From NCBI GenBank assembly GCA_018350325.1, contig JAEVLN010000039.1, forward strand, positions 124,001-188,000: a DNA stretch of 64,000 nt. Direction: 5' to 3'. This stretch comes from Globodera rostochiensis. Its lineage: Eukaryota > Nematoda > Chromadorea > Rhabditida > Heteroderidae. The notes beneath the pieces were generated by a model that worked only from the letters and a program-made list of their open reading frames with translations, was not told the DNA's origin and did not search any database. Made by a program: the position numbers and the translations under genes. Below, piece by piece: positions 10,110 through 23,599 of the stretch (position 1 is its first letter; every line of letters begins with the position of its first letter).

Positions 10110-13017
10110 AATATTCCTGACAGCTCATAAAAATGTTTGCTACTAATTTGCCATTTGCCCACCGGAAATATAAGGCATGTTGATCAGGATTTCATAAAAA
10201 ATGCGCGGGTTGTTTCATTAGTTTTTTGGAAAAAAATTTTTTTGGGTTTTTGTACAAAAAATTGGACTAAAAGCTTTTTGGGTTTTGGGTCAAATTGGGC
10301 AAAACCCAAAAAAACCAAAACCCAAAAAATTCCAAATAATCTTTTTGTTGTGATTTTGGGTCCAAGCCCATTTTTGTACAAAATTTTTGGTGTCGTCCGG
10401 TTTTAAAAGCACCGTAGAGGGAGGGCCCCCGTTTTGTTTTGTAAAATTCGTAATTTGTGTACCATTTTTCTTAACAAATTCCATCAAAAAAGTCTGAAAT
10501 ATTGCTTTATTCTTTTAAACTCTTGATGCTAAAAGTTTTTTCAATGACCACTCATTTAAAAAGATGAAAGAATGAAAGAAAAAATATATTTTGGTTGCGA
10601 ATCTTTTAACAAATTGAGTCAAAAACTCTGAAGATTTTTGAATTTTTCAAAAATTCAAGTTTTTGCCGGGCTCTAACTTAAATTAGACCTTAGTCGTCAC
10701 TTCGCCTTCATTTTCCATTTAAACATGCGTTGAATAAAAATTTTTTTTTTTTAATCTTTGGTTTGTCAATCCAAAAAATACCAAAACCAAAAAAACCCAA
10801 AAAATTTTTTGATTTTAATCCAAGTTACCGGGCTCTAGTTTGAACCCCCGAGGGAACGGGGACTTTTTTTATATTAGACAAATGTTTTTAAAAAAATATG
10901 GTTTTCCCAATTTCGCCCGTCCTTGATCCGAATAAAAAACGAATATTTAAATTGCATTGTTTGAATTTTAACCGGTTAAATAAATCAAAACTGTCTTCGT
11001 CGAACAACACCAAAATTTGGTCAAATTTTACTTTCCTCGGTACTCCCAACCGTCCGAAATTTGTTTTGAGTAAAATATTATGTTTTCATAGGCGAATATT
11101 TCAAATTTTGAAATGGTGGGAGATTCGCAAGTGGACATTAACTTGGCCCACGTCCTACAAAACAGAACCAATTTTAAAAGTTAATTTTTGGACAGGAGCT
11201 TTAAACGGGGCTCTTACTAGTTAAATAAAGTGGGGAAAGCACGTATAGAAACCGTGTACCAGGCACGTATTTAGAATTTTGCCTTTGAGGGGCATTTTAG
11301 ACTTTGAGGTTAAAGATATAAATTGAACCTCAATAGAAATTTGTAGACAAAAAAAATAAGCTATATTTTGCTAGCTATATTATTTCCATTCAAAAAATTG
11401 TTATGAATTGTTTTGTGTAAAATACATTTTTTGTCAAAAATTGGCCATAACAATTTTTTTGACTTTCTTATTTACTTCTGGGGCAGGGGTCAGCGGTGCC
11501 GCTAGGCGCAGCCGAGAAAATTTCAAAATTTTGACTTAATTTCTTAACAGTTAAATTGGGAGCTGTCATTTTTTTTTACTTTCAATCATTTTTTTATCAA
11601 AGCTAAATAATATTTGCAAAATATTTTATTATTTTTATTTAGGAATAGTTTTTATTAGTGTTAGGAAAATGGGGTTTTTTGGTAATCGGTAACGGTAAAT
11701 CGGTAAGTTACAGTTACCAAAAAATACCGAAATCTCAACATTTTTTTAGTCTTATTTTTAGCTTTTTCTGGGGCGGGGGGGAGGGTCGAAAAATTTGAAT
11801 TTTTGATGAAATTTGTTAAGAAAAAATAATTTGAAAACAAGATCAGAAAAATTAGAAAAAGTCAAATTATTGGAATTTTGAAATTCAATTCTCGTATTAC
11901 CGGACATGTTTTTGCAAGCCGGAATTCCGGATCCGGCCTCTTTTTGGTTTCCGGTTACATTCCGGATACACATAAATCAATAGAAAGCATTGGCACTGAC
12001 ATAATTGGGCCAACTCCACGTCAATTCCACCGGAAAACAGCGAAAGTTGGGCAATATAAAAGTGGCTTGTTGTAAGCCAAATCCATCAGGGGGGTTTTTA
12101 TTTATTTAATATAAAGATTTTATTTCTCCCATTTTATGTTTTTTTTGATAATTAGTGCTGGGATTTTGAAGATTTATGATATTTTGTCCTGAACGCGCCT
12201 TGCTCGAAAAAGCACGAATATATGGTTTTTATGCCACACCAAACATTTTGAGAAAAAAAGTATAATCAAAACAAAAAAACAAATAACATGTTTAGAATTC
12301 CAATAAATAATTTTCATATTTCGTATAGATTTATTTGTTAGGGCATAAAATATGACATAAGTCATATTTTGGCATTTTCGAAAAAATTCCTTAACAAAAA
12401 TGCAAAAAAACCCGAAAAATGCACCCCTAAAGATTAATTGGCCTCATTTTTGAAATAGGTACCCCTGAAAATTTACTTTTTTTTTTTGGTCAAAAATGTG
12501 ACAAAAATAAAAGATCGGAAATTTCTGATCCAGTCCAATAAATCTTGAAATCATTTTGAAAAATTTTAAAGTTAAAGTATCATAGAATAAAATTTTCGGA
12601 ATCGAAGCTTTCGTATTTAATTATAATTATTTTAAATATTATTTCATTTGGATACAGTCAATCAATCGTTATTTTTATAAAATGAATATTATTTAAGAAA
12701 AATATATAGTAAATATGAAATATTGATTTGGTCCCGGTTCAAAAAATATTATGAGATGCCAAGAATATTTTATATGAATAAAAGCCCATTTCAGTTGTGG
12801 GCTGCCATTTTTACCTTAAATAATTTTTTATGTCAGCTAAATATATTTATTAATATTAGTAAAAATTTTTGAAAATTATATTCTTTGAATTTTTTGACAG
12901 AAATTCTTTAACACAAAAATAATTTACAAATTTTCTCATATCGTTTCTGTTTAATATAAAATTAATTGAATTTTATGTAAATGCCCATAAATTCAGAGGA
13001 TATTTTGCCAAAATAAA
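10110..13017. other. Gene-poor repeat-rich interval
   Basis: I see no gene here. It holds an AACCCAAAAA/TTTTTGGGTT iterated palindromic block (about 10200-10400, a second near 10760-10830) and a GC hairpin core at 11492-11513. A segment at about 11860-12100 recurs inverted at 44695-45010. A repeat at about 12650-12830 recurs near 17660-17740 and 18380-18560. The last about 150 bases resemble the conserved upstream region of WWDK-HTH genes. Confidence 0.6.
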
Positions 13018-13984
13018 ATGGAATATTTTTGGAATTTAATTTTTGTGTTATTCTTCATAACAAATTCACAGGATAAAGCCGAATCCGTAAAAGTAAAATT
13101 GGAGAAAACGCCACTAAAAACATTTGATGAAATATTCGGAGAAGGCTGGTGGGACAAAGGTGAAGCCGAAGATTTGAAAACGCCGCCAACAAACTTTGGA
13201 CAAAATGTCCATCACCAAATCGACCGGCAGAACACCCAAATTGGACAAATTGAACCCAATTCAACTGATCAGAATCCTCCTCTCACAGCGTCTGATCACT
13301 CTGATAATGCCAAAAATGGGGAAGAACAGAACGAAATTTTTTCAAATGAAAATATTGCTGAAAATGAGCGAAAACGTAAAATTATTAACAAATTCGACGA
13401 AATTAAAGACGAATTTAAAGAAAAAGAAAAATATTCAAAAAAAGAATGGAATCGAATTGAGGATAAAATTTGTAAACATTTAAAAATCAGTCGCAAAAAA
13501 ATATATAAATGGAAAAAAGAATTTGGCCTAACTCATAAGTTCTATGAAAAAGAAGAACGTAAACATTTGGTTGAGAAATTTGATCAGATGAAAGCCAAGT
13601 TAAAGCAGGACGAATTCGAAAAATCCTACAAAGAAATAAATGAAACTGTCGCGAAAGAGTTGGGCATAACAGATAGAACAATTTACAGGTGGAAACGAAA
13701 ACTTGGCCAAACCGGTGAGTATTTCGAGCCCAAATTTATTAAATAAAAATTCTTTTACAGAACCAAATAAATACCCCCACTTCGAACAAAAAGAAATGAT
13801 GAAAGTTTATTATAAAATTAAAGACCAAAATCCTAAAATTAGTGACGGGGGCATTGCCAAAATGTTGAAAATTGGAACAAGCACATTGTTTAGATGGAAA
13901 AAGCAATTTAAACGAATGCAAATTCATCCAAATTCTGTCGATGGACATTCTGTGATTGGCCCCTCGAATTCGGGGAGTATTTGA
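13018..13984 (+). CDS. WWDK-HTH family secreted protein, two exons, intact
   Basis: Exon 1 is 13018-13714 and exon 2 is 13761-13984, joined across a 46-base GT-AG intron in phase 1, giving 306 residues. The start ATG follows the AATAAAATGG context shared by the family. Residues 1-20 form a hydrophobic signal peptide (FWNLIFVLFFITNS). Then come TFDEIFGEGWWDKGEAEDLKTP, NFGQNVHHQIDRQNTQ and a single IGQIEPNSTDQ unit. Three HTH-like repeats follow, ending in YKWKKEFGL, YRWKRKLGQ and FRWKKQFKR. The repeats are Lys/Glu-rich and resemble homeodomain-like or transposase HTH units; DNA binding is inferred only. A secreted, possibly nuclear-acting effector is one reading. The function is unknown. Confidence 0.8.
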
Positions 13985-14987
13985 ATGAATGGTCAATGAA
14001 TTGGAAAAAACGATTGGCATCTAATGATTTAAAATATTTTTTGAAAAGTGAGATTTACTTAAATATTGCTAAATCTGTTATGTAATACGTGTATCTCTTT
14101 TCATAAAACACGAAAAATGCAATTAAACAAAAAACAGATTTCATATTTGGCAAACAATTGTTATTATTGGTGCGTAAATCTGTTCCCACCTATTAATTAA
14201 ATTTGGAAGCATTTTGGGATTCGTGCATATTTTTTGCTTATCGGTGCATATCTTGGCATTTTTGCATATTTGGACGAAAGTGGGTACCCCCCCCCCCCCT
14301 AAAATTTGTCTCAATTGGGACACAATCCAATCCCGGCGGAGATGATAATAGCCCCGCAAATACACTTCTTGCAAAACTTGGGCTTGATTTGGCCAGACCA
14401 TTCTTCTGACTCAAAAAGGCACAGCTCGATTTTTCAAAAATTATTTTGTTGAGTGGGGAGAGGGAAGTATCGGCGATGCCGGTAGGCGCCGCCGAGCCAA
14501 TTTTTTTAAATACCGTACCTATTTCCTCTATTAGACCGCCCACCGTCAAATAGAACCCCCCTTTTTGAGGGTGTTAAAAAATAGAACCCCCCAGGATTCT
14601 AATAAAGGAAAAAAGGGTCTTCTTTTTCAACGCTTTTAGAAAAAAAATCTAATTTGTATTGTAGCATTTTGCCGGGTCTGAACAGAGCAATTCCGTTGGC
14701 AAAGTGAACTCGGACCTCCATTTCTTTTTCTTCCATTTAGTTATTGGAAAATAAATAATACATAAGTGCCGTTAGAACGGGCGTGAATCTCATCTATAGT
14801 ATATTCCTTACTCATGGGCCCAGAACTCTCCAAAGAAGTTGTTCAGCGTTGCATCCACCCTTTCATGCATCACGTTAGCATGTTCCGTTTTCACCAAAAG
14901 TTCCAAAATTCGTGACTTTTTTGGGAATGCAATTGGTGAGTGAAACAATTTTGGGACCATTGCTATTTCCTATCCTTGTTTTTAATC
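13985..14987. other. Intergenic repeats, no gene seen
   Basis: Contains a poly-C tract near 14290 and a copy of the GC hairpin core at 14472-14493 with its usual G-rich left and AT-rich right flank. Short open frames here are not supported by splice or domain evidence. Confidence 0.5.
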
Positions 14988-16265
14988 TTATAATCCCGTT
15001 TTTCGTCCTTTTCCAACCTGATCTAATTGTTTTTGCTCACGACAATATAAAAAAATTATAAAAATTAAAAAATAATATTCTTCCCAACCCTTTTGCCCCA
15101 TTCTCCATGTAAAATTTTCGGCAATTTGGTAATCCTTTGTGGTTAGGTGACCGCCGTTTAATACCCTTCTCAGATCGCTTTCCGGTTCCTTGATCTTCCT
15201 TATCCATTTGCGCAAAGCTTTCATCACCCTTGTCACGCACTTTACTAATTTATCCCAATTTTAGTAATGCTCGACTTTTATGAGTCCATTTTAGTTTTCA
15301 TCGCCCTTTACCATTGCCGTTATTGCCCCTTCTATGCTTTCTTGATCCGACGATTCCTTTATTTTAAAACTTACTTCCTTAGACCAATTTTATTGTGATT
15401 CTTTCAACCAACGGTCCTTCCCATTATAATTTGTGTACTTTTAACTAGTGCTAGGCATATGGGGTATTTCGGTAAAATACCGATACCGAAAAATATCGAA
15501 ATCCCAAAATTTTTTCGGTATCGGTATTTTGGTTTTCATAGCTCTAACCCCGATTAGGAGGCCTAGCCATTCTAATTTGGGGATGGTCAGCCCATCCTCA
15601 TTGACTCCCATATTTTTAAGTCTAAGACGGGATTTGGCGTAGAAGAGGAAGGAGGCGCCTTTGGACGCCGTCTCCGAACGCAGGTATATGCCCATGGCGA
15701 ATGCATTGACCGAAGCGTCCGTTAATATATGCAGCTGTATTTTCTCTAGGGGTTAGCCTCGGGATGCGGAAAGATTTTCCGTTCCAATTACTAACCATTG
15801 GATCCAGCGGTTTCCTTCGGTTTCGGGGATCGGTTAGTCCCAACCTAAGGAAGTTTTCCATAAATCTTGGAAAAGCAGTTTGGGAGCGAGAACACAGGGT
15901 GCGCATAGCCCCAAGTGGTCGAAGAATAAGGGCCAATTGACTCAAAATAACCCGTCGCGTGATTTTTCCCGCCTTCAAGGGGTCGGCGAACTTAAGAAAT
16001 ATCTCCTCGTCTTTTTCCAGATTCCAGCTGGTTCCGAGGACAGAAGGCTGTTTTTCGCCCAGAAGTTTTTCAGGTGGGAAGGAATCGAATATTCCCCGTT
16101 TATGGCATATGAATTCGCGCAAATTCATTTTGGCCGGTACAAAGATTTCCTGCGCCTCCACCGCTTTCTGACGTGCTTCTTCCGGGGTAGAAGCGGGTAG
16201 AAGTAAGTTATCTACGTACAGAAGTTTCTTTTGACTGATCTTTGCCGCTAAGGGGCTGGGGGCTG
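14988..16265 (-). mobile_element. BEL/Pao LTR-retrotransposon pol fragment
   Basis: Read on the minus strand from about 16260: YVDNLLLPASTPEEAR (YVDD-type reverse-transcriptase motif with the last Asp replaced by Asn), then AKMNLREF, LGTSWNLEKDEE, KITRRVILSQLA and LRPLGAMRTL. After a frameshift come ILTDASVNAFAMGIYLR and TIPKLEWLGLLIGVRAM, the Pao RNase H/A17-type region. A palindromic GGTATCGGTATT repeat interrupts at about 15460-15535. Further on (15236-14988) HLTTKDYQIAENF matches the segment before the integrase. Several frameshifts and the insertion make it a dead fragment. No LTR is seen. Confidence 0.8.
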
Positions 16266-17300
16266 GGTGATCCTTCTAACAATTATTGCAGGGTGCAAAC
16301 GGAAAAATTGGGGGGCCGGAACAAAAAGAGTTCCGGCCAATTCCGGCATTAAATTGGGACCGAGTAGTAGGAGGTCATTCAATCATTTTCCCCCCTTTAC
16401 GCCCCGAGGGGGCCAAAAACCATCCGGGGTTTTTTCCCGAATACCAAATAGTGGGGTAGGAAATGTTCCGGGAGACCCGTTCGGCTGGCGGGTTCGATTA
16501 TCCCTCTTTCTAGTTGTAAGTTGCCAGGGAGCTTCGATTTGGTTTGTGAGAGAACGGGTAGAGCCCAGTTTGGTCTCAGTGCAGGTAGAGCATCAGACTC
16601 TCAATCCACTTTGTTGTGGAGGATCGGAGGTTGACCGAAAATGCACAACAGTCAAGGGGCCAACGGTAGATGGACCCGGACAAGAAAAATTGCGTAAGGT
16701 TTGGGAGATGATACAGAGGACTTGGGGAAAGGAAAGTCCGCGGGACTTAAGGAAAAAGACAGCCTCAGAAGGCTTTGTAAGCGAATAGTCCGGAAGACTG
16801 TAAACCGTTTGAACCAGGCTTGCTCGGAGAGCTTTGCCTTTTTGAACCCCCACAATACACTGAAGGCAAATTGGTAAAGAAAAGAGTTCTTTATTAGAGC
16901 GAAAGAACGTTGGAAAGATGGAAACGGGCACTTCAGTTGCGGCTCAGATGGTCAGTTGGTGGGGGCGCTTTCGATCAACGATGAGTTGGACAAAGAACGA
17001 TGGTGGTTGGACAGTGGAGACGGGCAAGGTTTGGGGATATGGGAGGGAGGAAAATAGGGGAAATCTTTGCTTTCCCAGTGGCGAATTGTCCATGGTGAGG
17101 GAATACTTATTTGGTTGGTCAATGATCAGACCTAATCCTTTTCGAATTGTTTAACAAAATTTCTTTATTGAGAAAGAACTCAAAAAAGGGGGAATTTCTG
17201 TTGAAAACAGTGCTGTCCATCCACAAGGATCAAACACTGAGTTCAAATGCTCTAAGACCTTTCTTCTCGTTATTTTGGCGGCGTTAACTTCTGGGAATTC
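16266..17300. other. GC-richer stretch, possibly retroelement-derived; tRNA-like segment
   Basis: Base composition is richer in GC than the flanks. A plus-strand frame (16267-16788) and a minus-strand frame (16593-16931) are open, but neither matches a domain I recognise. At 16562-16640 GGTAGAGCATCAGACTCTCA followed by a small hairpin resembles a tRNA with a long variable arm, but the acceptor ends do not pair. Position between two Pao fragments suggests retroelement origin. Confidence 0.35.
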
Positions 17301-17312
17301 ATTGAAAACTTG

Positions 17313-17515
17313 TCACTTTATATGTTTCATCTGACTCCCATTCTTTTTTGGTCTCTCTTTTTCTAACCTGTCTTCTTCCAGGATTCGGGTTTTTACCCTT
17401 TCTGAGTTTGAAATGAATTCCTTCAGATTCATTTTTGCTTTTTTAAACATATTTTTCATTTTCCCGTGTTTTTTGAGCCCTTCTTGTTCGGTTTCATAAC
17501 CTACATACAAAATTT
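17313..17515 (-). mobile_element. Second small BEL/Pao fragment
   Basis: The minus-strand frame includes AKMNLKEFISNSERVKTRI, which aligns with AKMNLREFICHKRG in the Pao fragment at 14988-16265. It is too diverged to be the same copy. The surrounding sequence is not recognisable, so this is an older remnant. Confidence 0.5.
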
Positions 17516-19287
17516 CACGGTCGCTCCTTTCCCCGGTGAGAGTTTGAGGATTCTGACCTTCGTAGGTATTGAATCCTAAGGAACCAAAATTATCTGGGTA
17601 ACCCGAGGGAGCTTCTCCAAAATAGATAAATATGGTATTTCCCTATCGATTTTCATTGTCAATCAATCGTTATTTTTATAAAAATATTATTTAAGAATAA
17701 TATATAGGAAATATGAATATTGATTTGGTCCCGGTTCATCTGATCAAAAAAGCATCCCGCTGTATGCAGAATTGCCGAGAAACTGTTACAGAATTCGCCA
17801 AATCGGTCGATCGATCAAGCATCTCCTAACCATAATTATGCAAATCACGCAGGAGAAAATGGAAGCATCCAAAGAAAGCTGTTTTTATGGAAAACCCTAA
17901 ATTTGATCGAAGCAAAAACAAAAAAGGAAAAAGAAATTTAAAATGACGAAAAAGAATATGAATTAAATTTCAAATTGCAGAATTAAAAGAGCAACAAAAC
18001 AATTTGAGAAAAAAAGTATAATCAAAACAAAAAACTTGTTTAGAATTCCAATGAATAAATTTCAACAAGTTATTAAGTCATTTTTCGTATAATTTTATTT
18101 GTTAGGTCATAAAATATGACTCATATTTTGGCATTTTCGAAAAATTAACAAAAATGCAAACTGACTTTAGTCAAAAATGTGACAAAAATAAAAGATCCGA
18201 AATAACACAGACAGTCAGTCGGTAGACCACTGGACCTGGTTTCTGGATCCAGTCCAATAATTTTTGAAATCATTTTGAAAAAATTTTAAAGTAAAGTATC
18301 ATAGAATAAAATTTTTGAATCAAAGCTTTCGTATTTAATTATAATTATTTTAAAATATATTTTCATTTGAATATTGTCAATCAATCGTTATTTTTATAAA
18401 ATGAATATTATATAAGAAAAATATATAGGAAATATGGAATATTGATTTGGTCCCGGTTCAAATAAATATATTATAAGATGCCAGGAAATTTTATATGAAT
18501 AAAAGCCCATTTCAGTTGTGGGCTGCCATTTATTACTTTCAATAATTTTTTATCAAAGCTAAACAAATTGGGAATTTTTCCATATCATATTTTCTTTCAA
18601 ATTATTAAAAGTAGATAAATGGAATTCAATATAGATTTTATAATTGCCCAAATAAAATGGAAGAGTTTTGGCTTTTAATTTAACGGAAAATTCGGTATGA
18701 GAAAATTTCCCAATTTAAAAATATCTCTAAAAATTTCTTAAATTTTAGAAAATAATAAATTGTCAAAATTTTACTATATAATAAATATTATTTAGCTTTG
18801 ATAAAAAATTATTGCAGGTAATAAATAGAGCACGGATTTTTTGGGACCAAAAACGTGAAATAGGGACATATAATAGGGACTAAACCCCCCCCCCCCCAAA
18901 ATAGGGACTAAAACCCCCAAAAAGTGGCAAAATCTGGACTAAAAAAGGTGTTAAAACTGACCAAATCCAGTCAATTTTTGCGTAAAACCCATTAAAATCC
19001 ATAATTCTTTATTAATTTTTTTCTTATAATTATAAATGTACTATTTCACATGTTTTTGTTTTTATAAAAAATAATCAAAAATAAAAAAAATGTTCGTAAA
19101 TTCCGATCCTTAGGGGCTCATATTTGGCCCGGTGCATTTTGGGAAAGAAAAAATTTTGATTTTAGGTGTAGGATCTTTTTTTGCATTTTTCTTAAGAAAT
19201 TTTCGGAAAAATCCCTAAAATGTTGTATTTTTCTTAAGAAATTTGGGGAATTTGCAATAAATTCTTTAAAAAATAATTAACAAATTT
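17516..19287. other. Repeat-rich interval with a family 5' stub
   Basis: At 17650-17740 and 18380-18560 are copies of the repeat seen at 12650-12830. At about 18600-18690 a family-type upstream region and ATGGAAGAGTTTTGG are followed at once by a stop, so only the first few signal-peptide codons survive. A poly-C tract lies near 18890. No gene is seen otherwise. Confidence 0.5.
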
Positions 19288-19356
19288 TTGCAATCGAACT
19301 TTCCATTTAAATTAAAATTAATTGTAAATTCAGAAGTAGTTTTTTGCCCAAATAAA

Positions 19357-20252
19357 ATGGAAAGTTTTTGGATTTTAATTTTAATCTCATTCTTTGCAAC
19401 AAATTCATTCGACAAAACCGAATCCGTACAATTGGAGGAATTGCCACTTCAAACATTTGACGAATTATTCGTAGATGAATGGTGGGACAAAGATGAAGCC
19501 GAAGATTTGAAAACGCCGGTGCCAACAAACTTTGGACAAAATGTCCATCACCAAATCGACCGGCAGAACACCCAAATTGGACAAATTGAACCCAATTCAA
19601 CTGATCAGCTTGGACAAATTGAACCCAATTCAACTAATCAGAATCCTCCTCTGACAGAGTCTGATCACTTTGAAAATGCCAAAGATGAAGAAATGACTTC
19701 AAATGAAAAACGCAAAATTATCGACAAATTCAACGCTATTAAAGAAGAATTTAAGCAAAAAAGAAAACATTCGAAAAAAGAATGGAATCAAATTGAGGAA
19801 AATATTGGTAAACATTTAAAATTCAATCGCTCAAAAATATATGAATGGAAAAAAGAATTTGGCTTAAGTCGAAAGTTCAATAAAAAAGAAGAACGTAAAC
19901 ATTTAATAGAGAAATTTGAACAAATGAAAGCAAGAGTTAAAGCGGGACGGATTCAAAAACGCTTATAAACACGAAATTGATAAAACTGTCGCAAAAGAAT
20001 TGGGCCTCAGTGTTAGAACAATTTCAAGGTGGAAAAATGAACTTTGCCAAACCGGTGAGTATTTGGAGCCCAATTTTAATGATTTATTTATATTAATTAA
20101 AAATTCTTTTATAGAACCAAAAAAATCCCACAGCGAACAAAAGGAATTGATGAAACTTTATTATGAAATTAAGGGCACAAATCCTAAAATTAGGGACGAG
20201 GGCATTGCCAAAAATTCAGGAAATTGAGAACCCGAATTCGGAGAGCATTTGA
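19357..20252 (+). pseudogene. WWDK-HTH family gene with frameshift and 3' deletion
   Basis: The start at 19357 (AATAAAATGG context) gives a signal peptide (FWILILISFFATNS), then ELPLQTFDELF, WWDKDEAEDLKTP, NFGQNVHHQIDRQNTQ, two IGQIEPNST units and the first HTH-like repeat. An extra A near 19931, relative to paralogues, shifts the frame inside the second repeat. The shifted frame resumes as FKNAY to ISRWKNELCQ. A 60-base intron (20055-20114) precedes exon 2, which breaks inside the third repeat (GIAKNSGN) through deletion of about 35-40 codons. The frameshift could be a sequencing error; the 3' deletion is real in this assembly. Confidence 0.75.
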
Positions 20253-22769
20253 ATGATTGGGGGATAATTTCTAAAAAACCGGATATGGCATTTTAAAATA
20301 TTTTTTGACATTTAGAATTTTAGTATTTCTTTGTTTGTAATTCATTTGAAATTAACGTACTAAAACGAACGACCTATTTTTTTCTGTAATGAATTTAGGA
20401 GAAAAGTAAAATTGATTTCATAAAATTGGCCCGTTATTTACTTATTTGTACTTGATTCTAGGGGTTTTGTCTTTTAACTTTTTCCAATTTAAAAAAATAT
20501 ATTTTTAGATGACAATCCGCAAGTTTTCATCATTCCATTTAAAATTTGGGCTGCAAATTTCTTAGCAAATTAAGTCAAAAATTCAAAATTTTCCCCAGCG
20601 GCGCCTTTCGGCACCGCCGCACCCTCCCCTCAGAAGTAAAACCGAATTCTCGAAAATGCTGATGATGCACGACGTTGAGACAGCGAGGAAATTGTGTTTT
20701 GAATAATAAAAAAAAATATGTTTCACTCATTACTAGGGATAGGATTTTTATGTTATAACATATTTTTTTCGTGGATTCCTTACCATGAGAGAAGCCCAAA
20801 AATAGTATTAGTTTTGAAAAATTGTTGAATTAGGGCGACTTTTTAGCACATATAAAAACATTTTTTGGGGGTATTTTTTAGCACATATTTACTGACATAT
20901 TTTAAGCTTTCAAAGTTTTAGCACATATTTCACCATTTTTTTGTTCATAATAAATACATATTTTGGCCTTAATGGTCAAAAATTCAAGAAAAATTCGGGG
21001 GTTTTTTGAAAATTTCATAAGAAAATTGCTATAAAAACGAAAAATGTACCCTTAAAAATCAAAATTTTTCAAAAAAAAAACCCAAAAAAATGACTTTTTC
21101 TTGGACCAAAAAACCTCCCACAAAGATCGACATTTTCCCTAAAATTTTTTACTTTTATATTTTTTATAAAATTTTCCAAAACATGTGAAAAATATTATAT
21201 TTACAACTGTAGGAGCAAAATTAATAAAAATAATGAATTTTAAAGGTTTTTATGCATAAACTGACTAGATTTTGGCCATTTTTGGCACATATGTTAGCAA
21301 ATATTTTGGCATTTTTTGGGATTTCCCAAATTATGTTTTTTAGGTCCTGATAGGTCAGTTAAAACTAGGGTTGGTGCCCGTCTCCAAACCCCGACTTTTT
21401 TTAGTCGGGGTTTTCGTCCCCGACTTTTTTGGATTTTTTGGAGTTTTTGCTGGGAAAAACCCCGATCCCCGACTTTTTTGGTCGAGTACGAAAACCCGAC
21501 CCCGAATTTTCTTGCCCCGAGGGGTCGGGGACCAACCCTAGTTAGGGTTGCTCCCCGACCCCTCGGGGGTGGAAAAGCCGGGGTCGGGGTTGGCAATGTC
21601 GGAGTCGGGGTCGGGGTCGGGGACGACCAAATTTGTCGGGATCGGGGTCGGGGTTCGGGATTGAAGAAAATTTTGTTTAAAAAAATTTTTTAAATAAAAA
21701 TTTCAGCATTTTTTCCATAAAAATTGCAGCAATGTCTTCACTGGGGCAAACATAAAATATAATTTTATTTTTAAATCCGTTCATCATTTTTAAAAATCTC
21801 GAAAGTGAAGGGAATGTTGTAATTTCTGAAAAAATAATTTGATGGAGTTCTCGTCATGTTTGACTTGGCCCAACAATTCAGAATAATAGAAATCACCAAA
21901 TTTTTTCGAAAGGCGAAAACTTCTCCAAAAATCTCGGGGTGGCCAAGTTTAACTTTTCTGAGCGATCAGCAATTTTTCTAAAAAAGTTTGAGGGGAGGAG
22001 GTTGGCGCCTGAGAATTTTAGAAATTTTGTTGGGATTTGCAATCAAAAAGTTAAAAAAATGGTGGTGTTTTTACAAGCTTTTTAGGAATGGGAGGTGTCT
22101 GCGGTGCCGATAGGCGCCGCCGGAAATTTTTTTTTAAGATTTTAGCAATGTTTGTTAAGAAAATTGCATCAAATTAACGAAATTCGGCTAACACTTCTTA
22201 AATTTTGGAAGTTTTTAGTAAAAATTTTTGACTATAACTTGTTGAATTCTCAAAATTTTAAAGTAATAGATGGATTACAATTTATGATACTAAAAATTAT
22301 CATTCAGCTTTGAACAAAGTAATAAATACATTTTTTAAATAGTCTACCAATTTTGCTAACCAAAAGAGTAAAAATGATCTGAATTGGCACCAAAATATTT
22401 AAAAAAACACGGAAACATTTTAAAAATTTTAAAATTGTTATCCTCCGGCATTGGGATTCATATAAAGTAGTAATCACTTACGCATAGGGACCTGAACCCC
22501 AACTTGACCCATCACGCAGACTAAACCACTACACACATTAATCACAATTTCAAAAGTACTTATTGCTCCCAAAAAAAGTCATATTAGGGGTGTTTGTTCA
22601 CCCCCGATCCCCGACCCTAAAAAAAGGTCGGGGACGGGGTCGGGGAGGCCGGGGTTGGCCATGTCGGGGTCGGGGACGACCCCTTTTTTGGGCTCTGGGT
22701 CGGGGGGGTCGGGGTCGGGGAGCAACCCTAAACCAAACCATATACCGAGCGAAACCTCTCGAATAAATT
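20253..22769. other. Dispersed-repeat interval, no gene seen
   Basis: Contains GC hairpin cores at 20597-20618 (minus) and 22100-22121 (plus). A 175-bp inverted-end block at 21366-21540 is made of CCCCGAC/GTCGGGG words. A second block follows (about 21543-21660), and a related block lies at 22585-22730. A tRNA-like box A/B pair lies on the minus strand at about 22450-22535. Long AT-rich stretches show no coding signal. Confidence 0.55.
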
Positions 22770-22905
22770 CAGAGGTTGTTTTTTGCCCAAATAAAATGGA
22801 AAAGTTTCGTGTTTTAATTTAGGTGTTATTCTTAGCAACAAATTCACTGGACAAAGTCGAATCCGTACAATTATTTGATGAAAATATTCGGAGAAGGCTG
22901 GGGCC
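22770..22905 (+). pseudogene. WWDK-HTH family 5' remnant
   Basis: The conserved upstream text ending CCCAAATAAAATGG precedes a degraded signal peptide with an internal TAG. Text encoding ATNSLDKVESVQL follows, then a jump to FDENIRRRLG-like sequence where the frame is lost. After about 22905 similarity ends. Confidence 0.65.
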
Positions 22906-23599
22906 TATTTCAATTGCGTTGTATCTCCGACACATGTGCTGTTTCAATTATTTTTACCGATATGATATCATATTCTACATATGATTTCCCTCATTACCGT
23001 AACCAATAGCCCTTTTACGAAACTAATACCACTTTCCAAATTTTGCTCGAATTCGGGTTTGTGTTCGGAATTTGGTTCGAAATTTATACGTAAGAACAAT
23101 TAATTTTGAAGTTGGTGATTTATTACCTAAATACAATTAGTTTAACAAAAACGTAAGTTACAAATAAGATTTACCCATCAATTTTAAACCCCAAGTACAA
23201 ATAAATGCAAAAGTCTTATTTAGAAGTAATTGGTAAAAAAAAGTTTTTACGCTAAGTTTAGTAAATTAATAAGGTTTGATTAACTGTTTATTGTTTAATA
23301 CACAAATCCAAATAGTGTACCTAAGTTACATTTAAATAAAGTGTCGCTACGAACACTTATTTAAATGTTTATTTTTGATAATAAAAAGAGTTTCAATACT
23401 ACAAATTTTCTAAAATGGGCTCCAAATGACGTAATCACAATTCAGCATATACATTCAGAGCTTGTGCGAGCCGGAATCGCCAGGGCTGGAAATCACATTG
23501 TTCGGGTGTGGCACATTTTGGTGTGCATCATTTCCTGGAATAAAATCCTTATTTAAAATGATTATTATTATTTATTTATTATAATTTTAATTAAAATCA

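Noticed and set aside
10184..10406. Phe/Lys/Pro-rich open frames
   Set aside because: They come from an iterated AACCCAAAAA palindromic block.
16562..16640. Functional tRNA with long variable arm
   Set aside because: D-arm and anticodon text look right, but acceptor ends do not pair and the T-arm is altered.
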